From: Bimastos eiseni
Lineage: Eukaryota > Annelida > Clitellata > Crassiclitellata > Lumbricidae
DNA length: 64,000 nt
Direction: 5' to 3'
Assembly (NCBI GenBank): GCA_959347315.1
Contig: OY365809.1
Location: forward strand, 3,392,326-3,456,325
Shown: piece after piece, positions 30,541-40,732 of the stretch
Position numbering within the stretch: the stretch's first letter is position 1
Layout of the letters: each line of letters begins with the position of its first letter
Translations under genes and position numbers: made by a program
Notes under the pieces: model-generated
What the model was told of the DNA's origin: nothing
Database searches by the model: none
Seen by the model: only the letters and a program-made list of their open reading frames with translations

Positions 30541-30887
30541 CAGTGGAAGGGTAAGGTTGCACCTGTTTAGACACCTTTTGACCGCTTTCTTTTGTTTGTG
30601 AGATTGCAAATTGGTGCGCTATCGCAAATGTATTTGTGATAATGAAATGAAATGAAAGCGATTTAAAGGTGTCTAAATTGAGGGCGAACCATTATGGCTA
30701 TGTTATTAAATCTATTTTTCACAGAACGTTGCAAACAGAAAATCTTGGATTTTGCTAATATTTTGATGTTGAGTCTTCCTCCTGCCACATGGCGAAAGAC
30801 ATCATTTCGACAGCCAAATCATTGGACTATACCGTAACGTTAATGGTTCAACCGACAAAATCAGTGTTGTATGCAAGACATGAAACT

Positions 30888-30972
30888 TCAAGACCAAGAC
30901 GAGACCGAGACAGTGAGGTGCCGAGACCAAGACCGAGACCGAGACACTAGGTTCAAGACAATACGAGACAGT
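30888..30972. repeat. (GAGACC)n hexanucleotide repeat
   Basis: ACCAAGACGAGACCGAGACA and GACCGAGACCGAGACACTAG. The same repeat recurs at 31545-31710. Confidence 0.85.
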
Positions 30973-31539
30973 TAAAGACTAGTGAGCCTATATAAAATGC
31001 TGTAAACTACTAATATATCAGTTTTCGGGAATAAGGTTCATTTGTAATTTAAATTTGAAACTTATAATGTATACAGTACCAATTCCTGAGAACAGTTTTT
31101 ATATTGCCGCGTTTCAACTTTTTCGATATCTCTTCGTCGGCCTATCTTCAGAATAGTGTAAAGAAAATCTTTTTAGACATGTCTGAAATTTTCTAGACGA
31201 TTTTAAACAAGCAAATTCGATATCAAATACCAAACGTAATTAAAAAGTTGTGCATATCCTTACTCACCCTGAGAAACTCGAAGTTGTTCCGGTCGTTTCG
31301 GTTTTGGTGGCTTTACATCAATGACCAACGGCACGGCATGGCTATTGTTTGCCAATAACTTAAAACTGCGTAAAAGGAAACTTCCAATTTCAGGTTCTCT
31401 CTCAACCATTTCCCAATTTATGATAATTGAATTGATTTCAGTATCATGTGACTCACGCGTTAACCAGAATTACCGTTTCTCGTCGATTCCGGTTTCAGTT
31501 TCTAGCGCAAGATTTCAAGACAGTTAACGCGAAATTTAT

Positions 31540-31712
31540 CGAGACCGCTTGTTTGAGACAGAACAAGACATTCACTTCAAGACAGTTTTTAAAAATCAGA
31601 GACACTACCTCGAGACCGAGACCGAGACACCAGGCTTCCAAGACCGAGATACTAAAAAACTGTCTCGAGAGATCTCGAGATCGAGACACTTTCTCGAGAC
31701 CATCAACTCTGG
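31540..31712. repeat. (GAGACC)n-type degenerate repeat
   Basis: TCGAGACCGAGACCGAGACA and GATCTCGAGATCGAGACAC. Short open frames on both strands are by-products. Confidence 0.8.
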
Positions 31713-31734
31713 ACAAAACTAATATTTGACGACA

Positions 31735-31990
31735 AATGGTTCACGATAGAACAGTTATCATTCGCCCACTGCATTCCGTAAGGTAGAGGCTGGATTGATG
31801 ACAGTAATGCTTGGCTATTACTGCAGAAACTGGAAAATAGAGGTTTAAATTATGGATGAAATTTGTCCTCGAGAGATGATAATAGATTGAATACCTCTTA
31901 CTGAAATAGAAGATTGCTGAATAGAAGTCGGATTATTTAAAAGAATTCTTGCTTAAATAAAAATTGAATTGATTAAAGCAATTCTTTATG
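31735..31990 (+). repeat. Dispersed TTGGATTGATG-unit repeat, copy 1
   Basis: Units of about 35-40 bp with CTGGATTGATGACAGTAAT, AATAGAAG and AATTCTTGCTTAAATA match 61015-61260 in order, preceded in both by an ACAGTTNTNATT-type block. It is a dispersed degenerate minisatellite. Confidence 0.55.
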
Positions 31991-32038
31991 AAAATAATAG
32001 AACTTGGATAATCACGCATTTTTCCGATTCCAATAGGC

Positions 32039-32368
32039 CAGCGGTTTCCAACCGGCAGTATACGTACCCCTAAGGACACGCCAGCTGTTGCCAAGGGGTA
32101 AATAAGAAGATTTTTAAATAAATATTTCATGTAGAGGGAGATAATGATCGCATTATTTGAAATGCCATACACTTACATATGCATATTTTAGCTATTGGTT
32201 ACTATAATAGCAGTATACTAAATATTGTTAAATAATTTTCTTGCTATTAATTTATTCTATTAATTTAGGCAGAAATTCTTTACCATAACTGACAAGTTTA
32301 TACTGTTGTTGCATAAATCATTTGGGGGGGGAACTAGGTGCAACAATAAAGAAGGTTGGGAACTGCCT
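32039..32368. mobile_element. 330-bp hAT-like MITE with exact 8-bp target duplication
   Basis: The left end CAGCGGTTTCCAACCG and the right end (reverse complement AGGCAGTTCCCAACC) form inverted repeats. The identical octamer CAATAGGC flanks both sides (32031-32038 and 32369-32376). There is no coding capacity. The exact 8-bp duplication and CAG-type ends fit hAT. Confidence 0.82.
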
Positions 32369-32376
32369 CAATAGGC

Positions 32377-33540
32377 AAATAACAAGTTTTTTTATCGTGA
32401 CCCTCTTTTCGTAAGCAAATAGGCGTAGCACCATCTTTCACTTAGCCTCTCATATTTGTCGTTTAACTCTTATTGTCCGATTGGCAGAAAAGATGGTAGA
32501 TTGGGTGTTAAGGAACAACAGTCAACTTAAAACACAATTAAATATTTTGATAATTATTCACTAAGTTTAGAAATATACTCAGGTCATGTTCATATCCATG
32601 CTACACGCGTGTAAATGTTGTATTGCAACCGCATTCAACAGAGTAGGCTATTTCAACCTTGATTTTTATAAAGTATGGTTAATAGAGTCAGACGACAAAT
32701 TTAGCCTCAATCAGTAGATGGCGACCACTGTTCACGTAGTTAAACGCGTTCCAACTTTCGAGTGGATAATAAGAGTTCACAAGCCCTGCTGCACTCAATG
32801 GATGGATGGATTCAGAGTTTAACGATAGCTTAATAAATATCACAACATACTATTAGGGCGTTGCCGTCGACAGAAATTTACTTGGCATATCGAATGAGGA
32901 GACAAAATTTCATACAAAAGTTGAGTAAAAAATAAATTATTCAACGAAGACCATTTGATTCGAAAGGGAAGCAAACCAGAAGATCTGTATGTGTAAGCCT
33001 ATCACATTTCGTGTAGGCGTAGTTGTGTGTCTAAGTATTTAGTATCATGTCGCTATTATCATAAACATTTGTAAAGCGCCGCCGACAGCATGTTAGTCAG
33101 AGGTGATTTCAGGGTGACAGGCCTCTGAAAGAGAAGGTCTTTAAGCAACGAAGTGATCAAGCCGAGATACCAAGAAAAATTTTACTCCAGACTACCGGGA
33201 AGGCCAGTCCATAGCGTGGGACCCACTACAGCAACATCTCTGGGCTGGTATAAAGTAGTTCGCGACCGAGGTACAAGAGATAAAATTAGTCAGTACAGAG
33301 AAGAGGGCGAGAAGAACGAGCCGAGAGGGTTTTACACGTCAAGTCACAGAGATTCTTATGCGCAAGACCCTGTTGATATTTAGCATCCCAAAGCAAGACC
33401 AGCGGATTATTTGATTTAAGATAAATCCTGGAACCAGTCTTTATCATTGATCATGTAAGTAGACATAATTATGAGAATAAATAATTTAAAGAAGACGAGA
33501 AATCGTGCTACGTAAAAGACACAGACGAAATCCGAGACTG
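32377..33540. other. Non-coding stretch with one diverged Family C end
   Basis: At 32820-32890 the minus strand contains ATGCCAAGTAAATTTCTGTC, GACGGCAACGCCC and AGCTATCGTTAAACTCTG, a Family C 3' end. The open frame at 33153-33383 has no recognisable product and no other feature is supported. Confidence 0.5.
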
Positions 33541-33557
33541 TTGGATATTGTCCGACC

Positions 33558-33690
33558 GAAACCATGTTTTTATTTTCGGCGGAAAACGAAAGCGCCACCG
33601 AAATTGCCATTTTGGTTTCGGTCGAAAACGAAGCGAAAACGAACCTGCAAAGTCAGTTTCGGCTGAAAACGAAAACGAAATATATAAATG
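33558..33690. repeat. CCGAAAACGAAA-type repeat, block 1
   Basis: Units such as TTTCGGTCGAAAACGAA and CGAAAGCGCCACCGAAAT recur. The related block at 34108-34240 shows that this is a dispersed unit. Confidence 0.75.
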
Positions 33691-33738
33691 CCTGCACAAT
33701 AAATATGTATCATCACCACTGATGATGATGTCTATGCA

Positions 33739-33805
33739 TATAATATATATATATATTTGTGTGCAGGCATATTACCTATATATATATACTACATATATTG
33801 TGACG
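33739..33805. repeat. (TA)n-rich stretch
   Basis: ATATATATATAT and TATATATATACTACATATA. Confidence 0.85.
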
Positions 33806-34107
33806 CTCACCGGCCCGAACTGCACCCTAGGAGCCATCGGCTAAAATCAACAGATGAGGGATTATGATTCCGATTAGCCGCCGGGTCAGCTGATGCGGTT
33901 GATAGCCATTTGATACGACTGAAGGCATTTCATTGCGATTGATCGCATTTCGCCCACACGGGTTGTCATTTTAATTTCCATGTTACTAAGAGAGAACTCT
34001 GCGTTCGCCTCAAAAATGCCATACCTATTATGCTATACAGGACGCACCTCTACCTGCCAGACTACGTGACTAGCCGTCGGTAGACACTAGTTTTACAGTT
34101 TTGGATT

Positions 34108-34240
34108 GTGCCGAAAACGAGCTTTGGTTTCGGCCGAACACCAAACTAGAACGAAACTGCCAATACCAGTTTCTGCCGAAAAAGAAAATTGGCCGAAACC
34201 GACACATTTGCAGTTTCGGTGCCGAAAACGAACCCGAAAT
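34108..34240. repeat. CCGAAAACGAAA-type repeat, block 2
   Basis: GCCGAAAACGAGCTTTGGTT, TGCCGAAAAAGAAAATTGGC and CGGTGCCGAAAACGAACCCG. Confidence 0.75.
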
Positions 34241-34591
34241 TTGGTCGCTCTCTACTGTTGGAGCTCAATTATTGGCAAATTACAATAATCGAAACGTGTG
34301 CATACACAAACGTGAAGGCCTATATAGGCCTACGTTGGTCGTATATACTGTGGAGGACACTGATCTCCTAATTAACTGTGGTACGCCACAGTAGGTTACG
34401 AAAGAAACGGGTCAACAGGGATATATGTACTAAGCACACGTCAAGACATAAATTATTATATTAGACATGCCATGACGTAAAGATCAAGGACACTGGAGGA
34501 AAAGGAAGTAATGAGATCATCAATTGATAATGAAGCCTAATCAGTTGCTGCTTGTTTCCGAACCAGATCAATTGAATCTGGAATGGTTTTA

Positions 34592-34686
34592 GTATGTATG
34601 TATGTATGCATGTATGTATGTATATATGTATGTAGGTATGTATGTATGTATGTATGTATGTATGTATGTATATATATGTATGTATG

Positions 34687-34718
<32 letters not shown>

Positions 34719-35018
34719 CATGTATGTATGTATATATGTATGTAATTATGTATGCATGTATGTATATATGTATGTATGCATGTATGCATGTAAGTATGTA
34801 TATATGTATGTATGCATGTATGTATGTATGCATGTATGTATGTATATATGTATGTAATTATGTATGCATGTATGTATATATGTATGTATGCATGTATGCA
34901 TGTAAGTATGTATATATGTATGTATGCATGTATGGATGTATATATGTATGTATGAATGTATGTATGTATGTATGTATGTATGTATATATGTATGTATATA
35001 TGTATGTATATATGTATG

Positions 35019-35054
<36 letters not shown>

Positions 35055-35108
35055 TGTATGTATGTATATATGTATGTATGTATGTATGTAAGTATGTATG
35101 TGTGTATG
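34592..35108. repeat. Long (TATG)n microsatellite, about 515 bp
   Basis: Mostly TATG with TATA and GCATG variants. A block of about 113 bp (TATGCATGTATGTATATATG onward) is visibly repeated at 34745-34855 and 34860-34935. Frames on both strands encode MYVCMYVC and IHTYIHTY by periodicity and are not genes. Confidence 0.95.
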
Positions 35109-35346
35109 AATACACATAATGCAGAGACAAATTGTTGTGCATAAAATAATATTCTGTCACTATCATTTTCAGAGAGTGACAATGCACATGCTGGAATATG
35201 TTGGGTAAAATTGTGCAGGCAGTTAGTTATGAGTATGTATGTTTTTGATTATTCATATAAGCTATGATATCGTCTCCTTCTACCACACGCAGAGTATTAG
35301 TTGAGTTCGTTAGGAATTAGGCAGAAACTTCAAATGCAGCAGACCA

Positions 35347-35359
35347 ATCATAAGCAATT
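35347..35359. repeat. Target-site duplication, left copy
   Basis: ATCATAAGCAATT is identical to 38732-38744. The two copies exactly bracket the ORF1-LINE element. Both are preceded by GACCA, with eight extra bases in the right copy, so the duplication may originally have been longer. Confidence 0.85.
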
Positions 35360-35464
35360 ATTATTCAACAGTTTAACGACATCCTATAGCAACACAGGCC
35401 GTTGACGTCTTTAAAATTTGTTACATATCAGTTCAATTTCGTATATAGTTTTAATCATTTATCT

Positions 35465-35580
35465 TTCTGTTTTCTTTCTTTCTTTAGTCTTTCTGTTTCT
35501 TTCTTTCTTTAGTCTTTCTGTTTTCTTTCTTTCTTTAGTCTTTCTGTTTTCTTTCTTTCTTTAGTCTATTTGTCTTCTTT
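35465..35580 (-). repeat. 3' UTR tandem repeat of the ORF1-LINE
   Basis: About four units of some 27 bp, each with CTTTCTGTTTTCTTTC and TTCTTTAGT in + orientation. The 21640 copy carries only one. Length variation inside a LINE 3' UTR is thus visible between copies. Confidence 0.85.
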
Positions 35581-35652
35581 CTTCCTTATGTGTTGTTATT
35601 GATTCCATTATTATTTAACAATGTAATTTAATTATAACATAATTATAAGATA

Positions 35653-35922
35653 TTATGAATTCAAAACATCAGGTAAATCTAACACAGTGAAATTTAAACC
35701 TATTTTTATATATATAACCAATCCCCCCGTTTTATTAGTTATGCAGTCTTTACGTAAAACATTATAACCATCTAATTTAGGAGCATTATATTTAATTTTA
35801 AGATATGTTTGTTGTACACATATTATATCAGGAGGATTAATAGTATTATATATAAAATTTCTAAGTTGATCTTTATTATTGTATAAGCTGTTAGCATTCC
35901 ATTGCAGAATAGAAAGAGCCAT
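35653..35922 (-). pseudogene. ORF2 remnant: N-terminus of APE-type endonuclease
   Basis: The 89 codons begin MALSILQWNANSLYNNKDQL, with the conserved Asn of the first endonuclease motif (QWNxxSL), and continue with DIICVQQTYLK, where the catalytic Glu of the usual QET/QES motif is replaced by Gln. After KTGGLVIYIKIGLNFTVLD the frame ends at DLPDVLNS and the 3' UTR begins. The His/Asp half of the endonuclease and the entire reverse transcriptase are missing. It cannot be active. Confidence 0.85.
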
Positions 35923-35981
35923 AATGGGATAATTTTAAAGAATTAATATTATTTTTATTCCAGGATTTAATTTCAAATTAT

Positions 35982-38675
35982 TTATTTAATACATTCGAAA
36001 TGGATCTCATTTTTAAACAACATTTCAGATGCTACTCGACTTATTATAGTTTTAAGCTGCTCTTTATTTATTGATTTATCAATGGCTGCCAAAACGCCAA
36101 GTACAAATGACTGATTAAGAGACGAATCAGGACTTTGAGCATGTATATCCCTATCATCTGTAGCAAATGATTTATATTTGTTTTTATCAAAATTCAGAAA
36201 TGATCCTACCGTGTCAGATGACATTTTCAGATTTACTGGTTTAAGAGAAGGTTTACCTTTGACTGGTAACACTGGTAATGACAGTTGCACATTATCATGT
36301 TTGGTTCTAATTTTTAATTGGGATGCATATAGAGGAATTTTATCCATCTGTATGTCAATCTGATTATCTGTGGTATCATTCACAGAATTCTGCTCCTTTA
36401 TTGCTTGAACTTTTTTCATTGCCTCATTTAAGGAAATATTTTCAATTGTTCGAATTTTAAGGGCACTCTGCAACTCAACATATTTTGGACACGACTTATA
36501 AGCAGCGCTATGTGCCATGCCACAATTAGCACATTTACATGTAGCTGTATCTATGCAATCTAAATAATTGTGATTACCGCTACACCAGCTGCATATTTCA
36601 GACTTTCTGCACTGATTTTTAAAATGTCCAAATTTTTGACATCTATCACAACGTTTGGGTAGAGGTACAAAAGGATGAACAAAATATCGGTTATTATCAA
36701 TTTCAATGTGATTAGGCAGTAAAGTACCTTTATCAAATGCTATCAACGTTGATTTACTATGTGCAGCATTACCTAATCTGTGCATATATTTTGCACCCAC
36801 TTCCCTAGCAATCTCATCCATGTTGCTCTGGCTTTCCAGTAAACCATATATTACTCCTTTTACGGAGTATTCCACATTTGGTTTCTGAAGTGACGAAGGC
36901 AATAAAGGCAATGACTTATTTACACTTGATTTTGATTTACTTAGAGCAAATGGCAGGCTAGTTTTAACGGGTTTATTATCCAAATGATTTAATTTCATTA
37001 ATTTATTCCTTTGTGACAGATTTACAGCTATAATTCGTAAATCTCCCTTTCTGGTAATATACACCTTCTCGACCTGACCCCCAGCCCCCTCAATGACTTC
37101 TTTATTAAGTTGCCTAGGTTTGTGATTATATAATTTTAGAAGATTGTCCTCCTCCCCAGTTACAAAAACTGTTCTATCATTTCTATCTTTCTGCAATAAT
37201 TTCTGTTCTTCTGTCAAAGGATGATGATAAATAGATTTTAAAACCCTTTTATCAGACATTAAGCCATTTGTAATCATTTGTTGTGATTCTGTGGTATGTG
37301 ATTGTGCTGTTATAGTATGCATGTGAGGTGTCGTAGTCTGTGTTTGTAGTTTTGTATTCATTTGTTGTGTTGTCGTAGTATGTATGTGATTTGTCATAAT
37401 CTGTATTTGTGGTTTTGCATTCATTTGCTGTGTTATTGTAGTATGCATGTGAGGTGTTGTAGTCTGTGTTTGTAATTTTGCATTCATTTGTTGTGCTGTT
37501 GTAGTATACATGTGAGGTGTTGTAGTCTGTGTTTGTAGTTTTGTATTCACTTGTTCTGTTGTTGTAGTATACATGTGAGGTGTTGTATTCTGTGTTTGTG
37601 GTTTTGTATTTATTTGTTGTGCTGTTGTAGCATGAATGTGAGATGCAACATCATTATGTTCAGCATTTGCAACAGATTCAACATTAGTATCTTCAACATT
37701 TGTGACACTAGAGTACACATCTATAACTTGAGTGCATTCAGTTTTTATGACATCATTATGATCAACATTTGAAACATCACCAATTTCAACAATAATGACA
37801 TCAGTATGTTCATCATTTGTAACATAAGAAGATTCAGCATTTATAAATACATTTGCTAAAGGAGAATCACTAATCTTAATTCTTTTTTTATCTTGACATT
37901 TTGATTTCTCACCCTTGAAGAGCGAATTCTTCTTTTTGTTTGCTGTTGAATGTAGAACTTTCTCTTGTTGTACAGCTGCAGTTGATTGTAAGAGAAAGTT
38001 CATTTTTGGTTTTTGTATTTCTGTTGATTGGTTATTGGAAGAAACATGCCGTATTACGTTTGTTTCTTTTTTTAATCCACAACGACCTCTGCCTGTTGCA
38101 CTGGGCAACGATCGTGTTTTCGTCATACTTGTTATATTCGACTTTTGCTTTTTCTTCGTTTGTGCAACCCGAAGCCGCGGCTCACCGGAGTGCTGACCCT
38201 CAAGGCTTATAGAAGATCCCACTTTAATATAGTCCTTTCTCTCGATGCCAGAATTTCCAGTAAATCTGCAAGAGATTCGTCCAGTTTTCAACTGCTGTGA
38301 TCGGTCCTCCAGTGATTGTGACCGACGACGACGTGCTAATGTTTCACAGTAGGATTCAAAGGCCATATTCTCTGCAACATCAGGCCTGAGAAGATTATGA
38401 CAGGAATTATAGGTTGCAATTGATTCATAGTCATTTGTTTTATCGTTTACAGTTTCTTCACTTTTCTTCCTTGTGTCAATGTTTTTAGTCAAACCAATCG
38501 GCGTATCAGACCCAATCGGCGTCAACATTTTATTTGGATGCATCAGTTGTACGTCGGGTTTCTGTTTCCCGTCTAATGTCTCTTCTCCAGTTGTGTTCAA
38601 CGAAACGTCACTCGGTTTTGGAGAACTTGATGATATATCAAGCTTTCTTTTTCGTTTATTCTTTACCATTTTCAA
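35982..38675 (-). CDS. LINE ORF1 protein (Gag-like, three CCHC zinc knuckles), intact
   Basis: The 897-residue open frame has no stop. It starts MKMVKNKRKRKLD, a basic nuclear-localisation-like N-terminus; an alternative start two codons in (MVKNKR) is possible. Residues about 1-340 are Ser/Thr/Lys-rich and probably disordered. Residues about 345-460 are five or so 21-residue repeats of the type TTTAQQMNTKLQTQTTTPHM. Around 490-660 are two folded segments (RTVFVTGEEDNLLKLYNH and VKGVIYGLLESQSNMDEIA) characteristic of Jockey/I-type ORF1 RNA-binding regions. At about 675-735 lie CDRCQKFGHFKNQC, CSWCSGNHNYLDC and CANCGMAHSAAYKSC, three zinc knuckles. The C-terminal 160 residues are Lys-rich. The protein should bind element RNA. 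An open frame this long in an otherwise ORF2-deleted element implies a young insertion or selection on ORF1. Confidence 0.88.
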   Translation of the reverse strand: MKMVKNKRKRKLDISSSSPKPSDVSLNTTGEETLDGKQKPDVQLMHPNKMLTPIGSDTPIGLTKNIDTRKKSEETVNDKTNDYESIATYNSCHNLLRPDVAENMAFESYCETLARRRRSQSLEDRSQQLKTGRISCRFTGNSGIERKDYIKVGSSISLEGQHSGEPRLRVAQTKKKQKSNITSMTKTRSLPSATGRGRCGLKKETNVIRHVSSNNQSTEIQKPKMNFLLQSTAAVQQEKVLHSTANKKKNSLFKGEKSKCQDKKRIKISDSPLANVFINAESSYVTNDEHTDVIIVEIGDVSNVDHNDVIKTECTQVIDVYSSVTNVEDTNVESVANAEHNDVASHIHATTAQQINTKPQTQNTTPHMYTTTTEQVNTKLQTQTTTPHMYTTTAQQMNAKLQTQTTTPHMHTTITQQMNAKPQIQIMTNHIHTTTTQQMNTKLQTQTTTPHMHTITAQSHTTESQQMITNGLMSDKRVLKSIYHHPLTEEQKLLQKDRNDRTVFVTGEEDNLLKLYNHKPRQLNKEVIEGAGGQVEKVYITRKGDLRIIAVNLSQRNKLMKLNHLDNKPVKTSLPFALSKSKSSVNKSLPLLPSSLQKPNVEYSVKGVIYGLLESQSNMDEIAREVGAKYMHRLGNAAHSKSTLIAFDKGTLLPNHIEIDNNRYFVHPFVPLPKRCDRCQKFGHFKNQCRKSEICSWCSGNHNYLDCIDTATCKCANCGMAHSAAYKSCPKYVELQSALKIRTIENISLNEAMKKVQAIKEQNSVNDTTDNQIDIQMDKIPLYASQLKIRTKHDNVQLSLPVLPVKGKPSLKPVNLKMSSDTVGSFLNFDKNKYKSFATDDRDIHAQSPDSSLNQSFVLGVLAAIDKSINKEQLKTIISRVASEMLFKNEIHFECIK

Positions 38676-38731
38676 TTTATTTACTTTATTTTCAGTTACT
38701 GAAATTTCCTGCCAATCAGACCAAGCCTATC

Positions 38732-38744
38732 ATCATAAGCAATT
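38732..38744. repeat. Target-site duplication, right copy
   Basis: ATCATAAGCAATT, identical to 35347-35359. Confidence 0.85.
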
Positions 38745-38769
38745 GCTTAAGTTACAAATTTTAGTATTC

Positions 38770-38910
38770 TCGCAGGAAGAGATTTAAAGGTGTCTAATTC
38801 AAGGACAGAGAATGAAGGTGGTGATATACCGTTAGTTTAACGACACTTTGTGATAATAAAGACCGTTGGCGTCGCCCTCCTTCCTTTATCCAGACTTGGG
38901 ATTGGCACTG
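38770..38910 (-). repeat. Dispersed repeat, copy 17 (host of the LINE insertion)
   Basis: In + orientation: GAGATTTAAAGGTGTCTAAT, AGTTTAACGACACTTTGTGA, TTGGCGTCGCCCTCCTTCCT and TTGGGATTGGCACTG. This is the long form, and it lies just outside the LINE's 5' flanking duplication. Confidence 0.85.
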
Positions 38911-38959
38911 TAATAGCGCAAATAGTTGCGGATTTACAAGGAATGAAGGCTATTTTCAT

Positions 38960-39115
38960 TATCACAGAACTTTGCAAACAACAAATAATATTAACAAAAA
39001 CAACCATAAATAATAACGACAGCGTTAACAATGGCAGCGACAATGACAATAACCATATCAAGAATAATAACAAGAATAACGGCAGCAAATAGAATAATAA
39101 CAATGATAAAAAATT
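38960..39115. repeat. (AAC)/(AAT)-rich low-complexity DNA
   Basis: ACAATAATAACAATGATAA-type units with no coding sense. Confidence 0.7.
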
Positions 39116-39119
39116 TCGC

Positions 39120-40260
39120 CATTTACAATAGTTACAATAAATTTTAAGGTCTTTTACATTTAGTCTATCTTTTCGGCAGCAGCAAAATTTGATATCGATT
39201 TCCACAATCATTATAATATTATTGCAGTCTATGTCTAGTATAGAAAAGCGAGAGTCATCCGTCAACCACAGAACCTCGCAACTCGACGCGCAGTCCAACC
39301 AACGAATCCATCGAATCCACAAAACGCTGCGAATACTTTGCCATCGTTGCTTTTTCGCAATACAAAACTGACGCGACGCCGCTCGTTTGTTTGTTTTCCA
39401 TATCAGCGCTCTTGACGTTCTATTGCTCTTTATGTATGTGCCAGATGAAAACAGACATGGAGGAAGTTGAACTATGACCCGGAACTACACGTACAGATCA
39501 CCGGAAGCGAATGCGCCGTGACCGGAACAATTGCACACGGCGCCATTAAACACAGCGCTAGACGAAGAACGCTGGGTATGCGTTTTGACATGCGTACAAT
39601 AATGCTCGCATATATCTTGCGCTATATGAAAGAGACTCGTGTCTGAAGCACGACGCGTGTAATAACGGAAACCGTTTCATTAATGAGATATCGCAGTTAT
39701 TTGCGCTTCGAAATTAGAATTCGCAACAAAACGAAAACGGTTCGATAATGCCATCTGGCGGAGTTGAGTGAAAGCGAGCAGTGGCGTCACTTCCGGTTGC
39801 TTTTCCACCTCCGTTGTTCCACTTCCGTTATTTCACATCCACTGTTCCACCCCAGTCGTGCCACTTCCGTTTTTTTGAATATTTTGAACGATGTGCTGTA
39901 AAGTCGTATACATGAGAAAAATCAGACGTCACTAAAGACCTTTAACAATTCTACATTATCAAATGCAAACATCACAGAAAGCTCATAAAGACTTTAAGAT
40001 GAAAAGTTAGACTATTACTCCCCGATAGTGTTGTCTTTAGGCAAGGCTCCACGGGCCAGAAGTATATCGTCGGCGGACCAGAAATGGCCCGCTGGCCGGC
40101 TCTTTGGCACCTCCGTAATAGATGCTTTTACACCAGAGTCATGTTCAGCAGATACTCTGGTCAAGTACATACGTACATGTAGTTGCTAAATCATAGGGTC
40201 GATATTATACAACGACTCTTTAGAAATCATTGCATTCAGTTTTGAACGTTAATCCTTGCA
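39120..40260. other. Non-coding stretch
   Basis: A cluster of CCACTTCCGTTNTTCCAC-type units of about 16 bp lies at 39785-39870. No gene is supported elsewhere in the stretch. Confidence 0.5.
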
Positions 40261-40267
40261 TACTCAG

Positions 40268-40410
40268 TAACTCCTCTATTGCTTACAAATGCCAGGCCCA
40301 AACCTGGGTAAAGGAGGAGGGTGACGCTATTGACCTTTGCTATCACATTGTATCTTTAAACAGAAACTATGCCACTATGCTAGAACGCTGTCTTTAGACA
40401 CCTTTAAAAT
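40268..40410 (+). repeat. Dispersed 'CCCAAGCCTGG' repeat, copy 18 (long form)
   Basis: ATGCCAGGCCCAAACCTGGG, AAAGGAGGAGGGTGACGCTA, then CTTTAGACACCTTTAAAATG at the expected distance. Confidence 0.8.
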
Positions 40411-40478
40411 GTCGTCATTCGGTGCTTAATGAGCACTGGATACGAAACTGATTGTTGTTAAGCTGTAAGTGCTGTAAT

Positions 40479-40545
40479 ATGCCAAGCAAATTTCTGTCGA
40501 CGGCAACGGCCTCTGTTGTCATAAGCTGTCGTTAAACCCTGGATC
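40479..40545 (+). repeat. Family C 3'-end repeat, copy 2
   Basis: Nearly identical to 20998-21064: ATGCCAAGCAAATTTCTGTC and AAGCTGTCGTTAAACCCTGG. Confidence 0.88.
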
Positions 40546-40649
40546 CATCCATCCTGAGCCATTTATGACTAGGAACCAGCAAATATATAAATAGCCCGTA
40601 AATCTCAATGCTTGGAACTTATCTACCGCAACCACGTCACTCTTCGTAA

Positions 40650-40732
40650 TCTCGTAGTGCCAATCTCAAGTCTGGATAAAGTAGAAGGTCGACACTAATG
40701 ATCTCTAGTTGCACAAAGTGTCGTGAAGCTGA
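40650..40732 (+). repeat. Dispersed repeat, copy 19
   Basis: GTAGTGCCAATCTCAAGTCT, GATAAAGTAGAAGGTCGACA and AAGTGTCGTGAAGCTG. Confidence 0.75.

Larger units (their letters stand above)
35360..38731 (-). mobile_element. ORF1-only LINE (HAL1-like), 3.37 kb
   Basis: On the minus strand the element has a 5' leader of about 56 nt, a complete 897-codon ORF1, a 59-nt gap, the first 89 codons of ORF2, and a 3' UTR of about 290 nt ending GTCGTTAAACTGTTGAATAA. Exact 13-bp copies (35347-35359, 38732-38744) flank it. The 5' end is therefore intact while most of ORF2 (the rest of the endonuclease and all reverse transcriptase) is absent. The 3' UTR is shared with truncated copies at 18800, 21640 and 24880, so it is the proper end of a family and not random flank. 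Mammalian HAL1 elements (ORF1-only L1 derivatives) are the known parallel. The 5' end lies within an older dispersed repeat (38827-38910). Confidence 0.85.

Noticed and set aside
34583..35182. Open frames of MYVCMYVC and IHTYIHTY type
   Set aside because: They arise from the TATG tetranucleotide array; the same at 50702-51250 from the CATA array.
37915..38787. Plus-strand frames of 90-104 codons
   Set aside because: They are shadows of LINE ORF1 on the minus strand, with no independent features.
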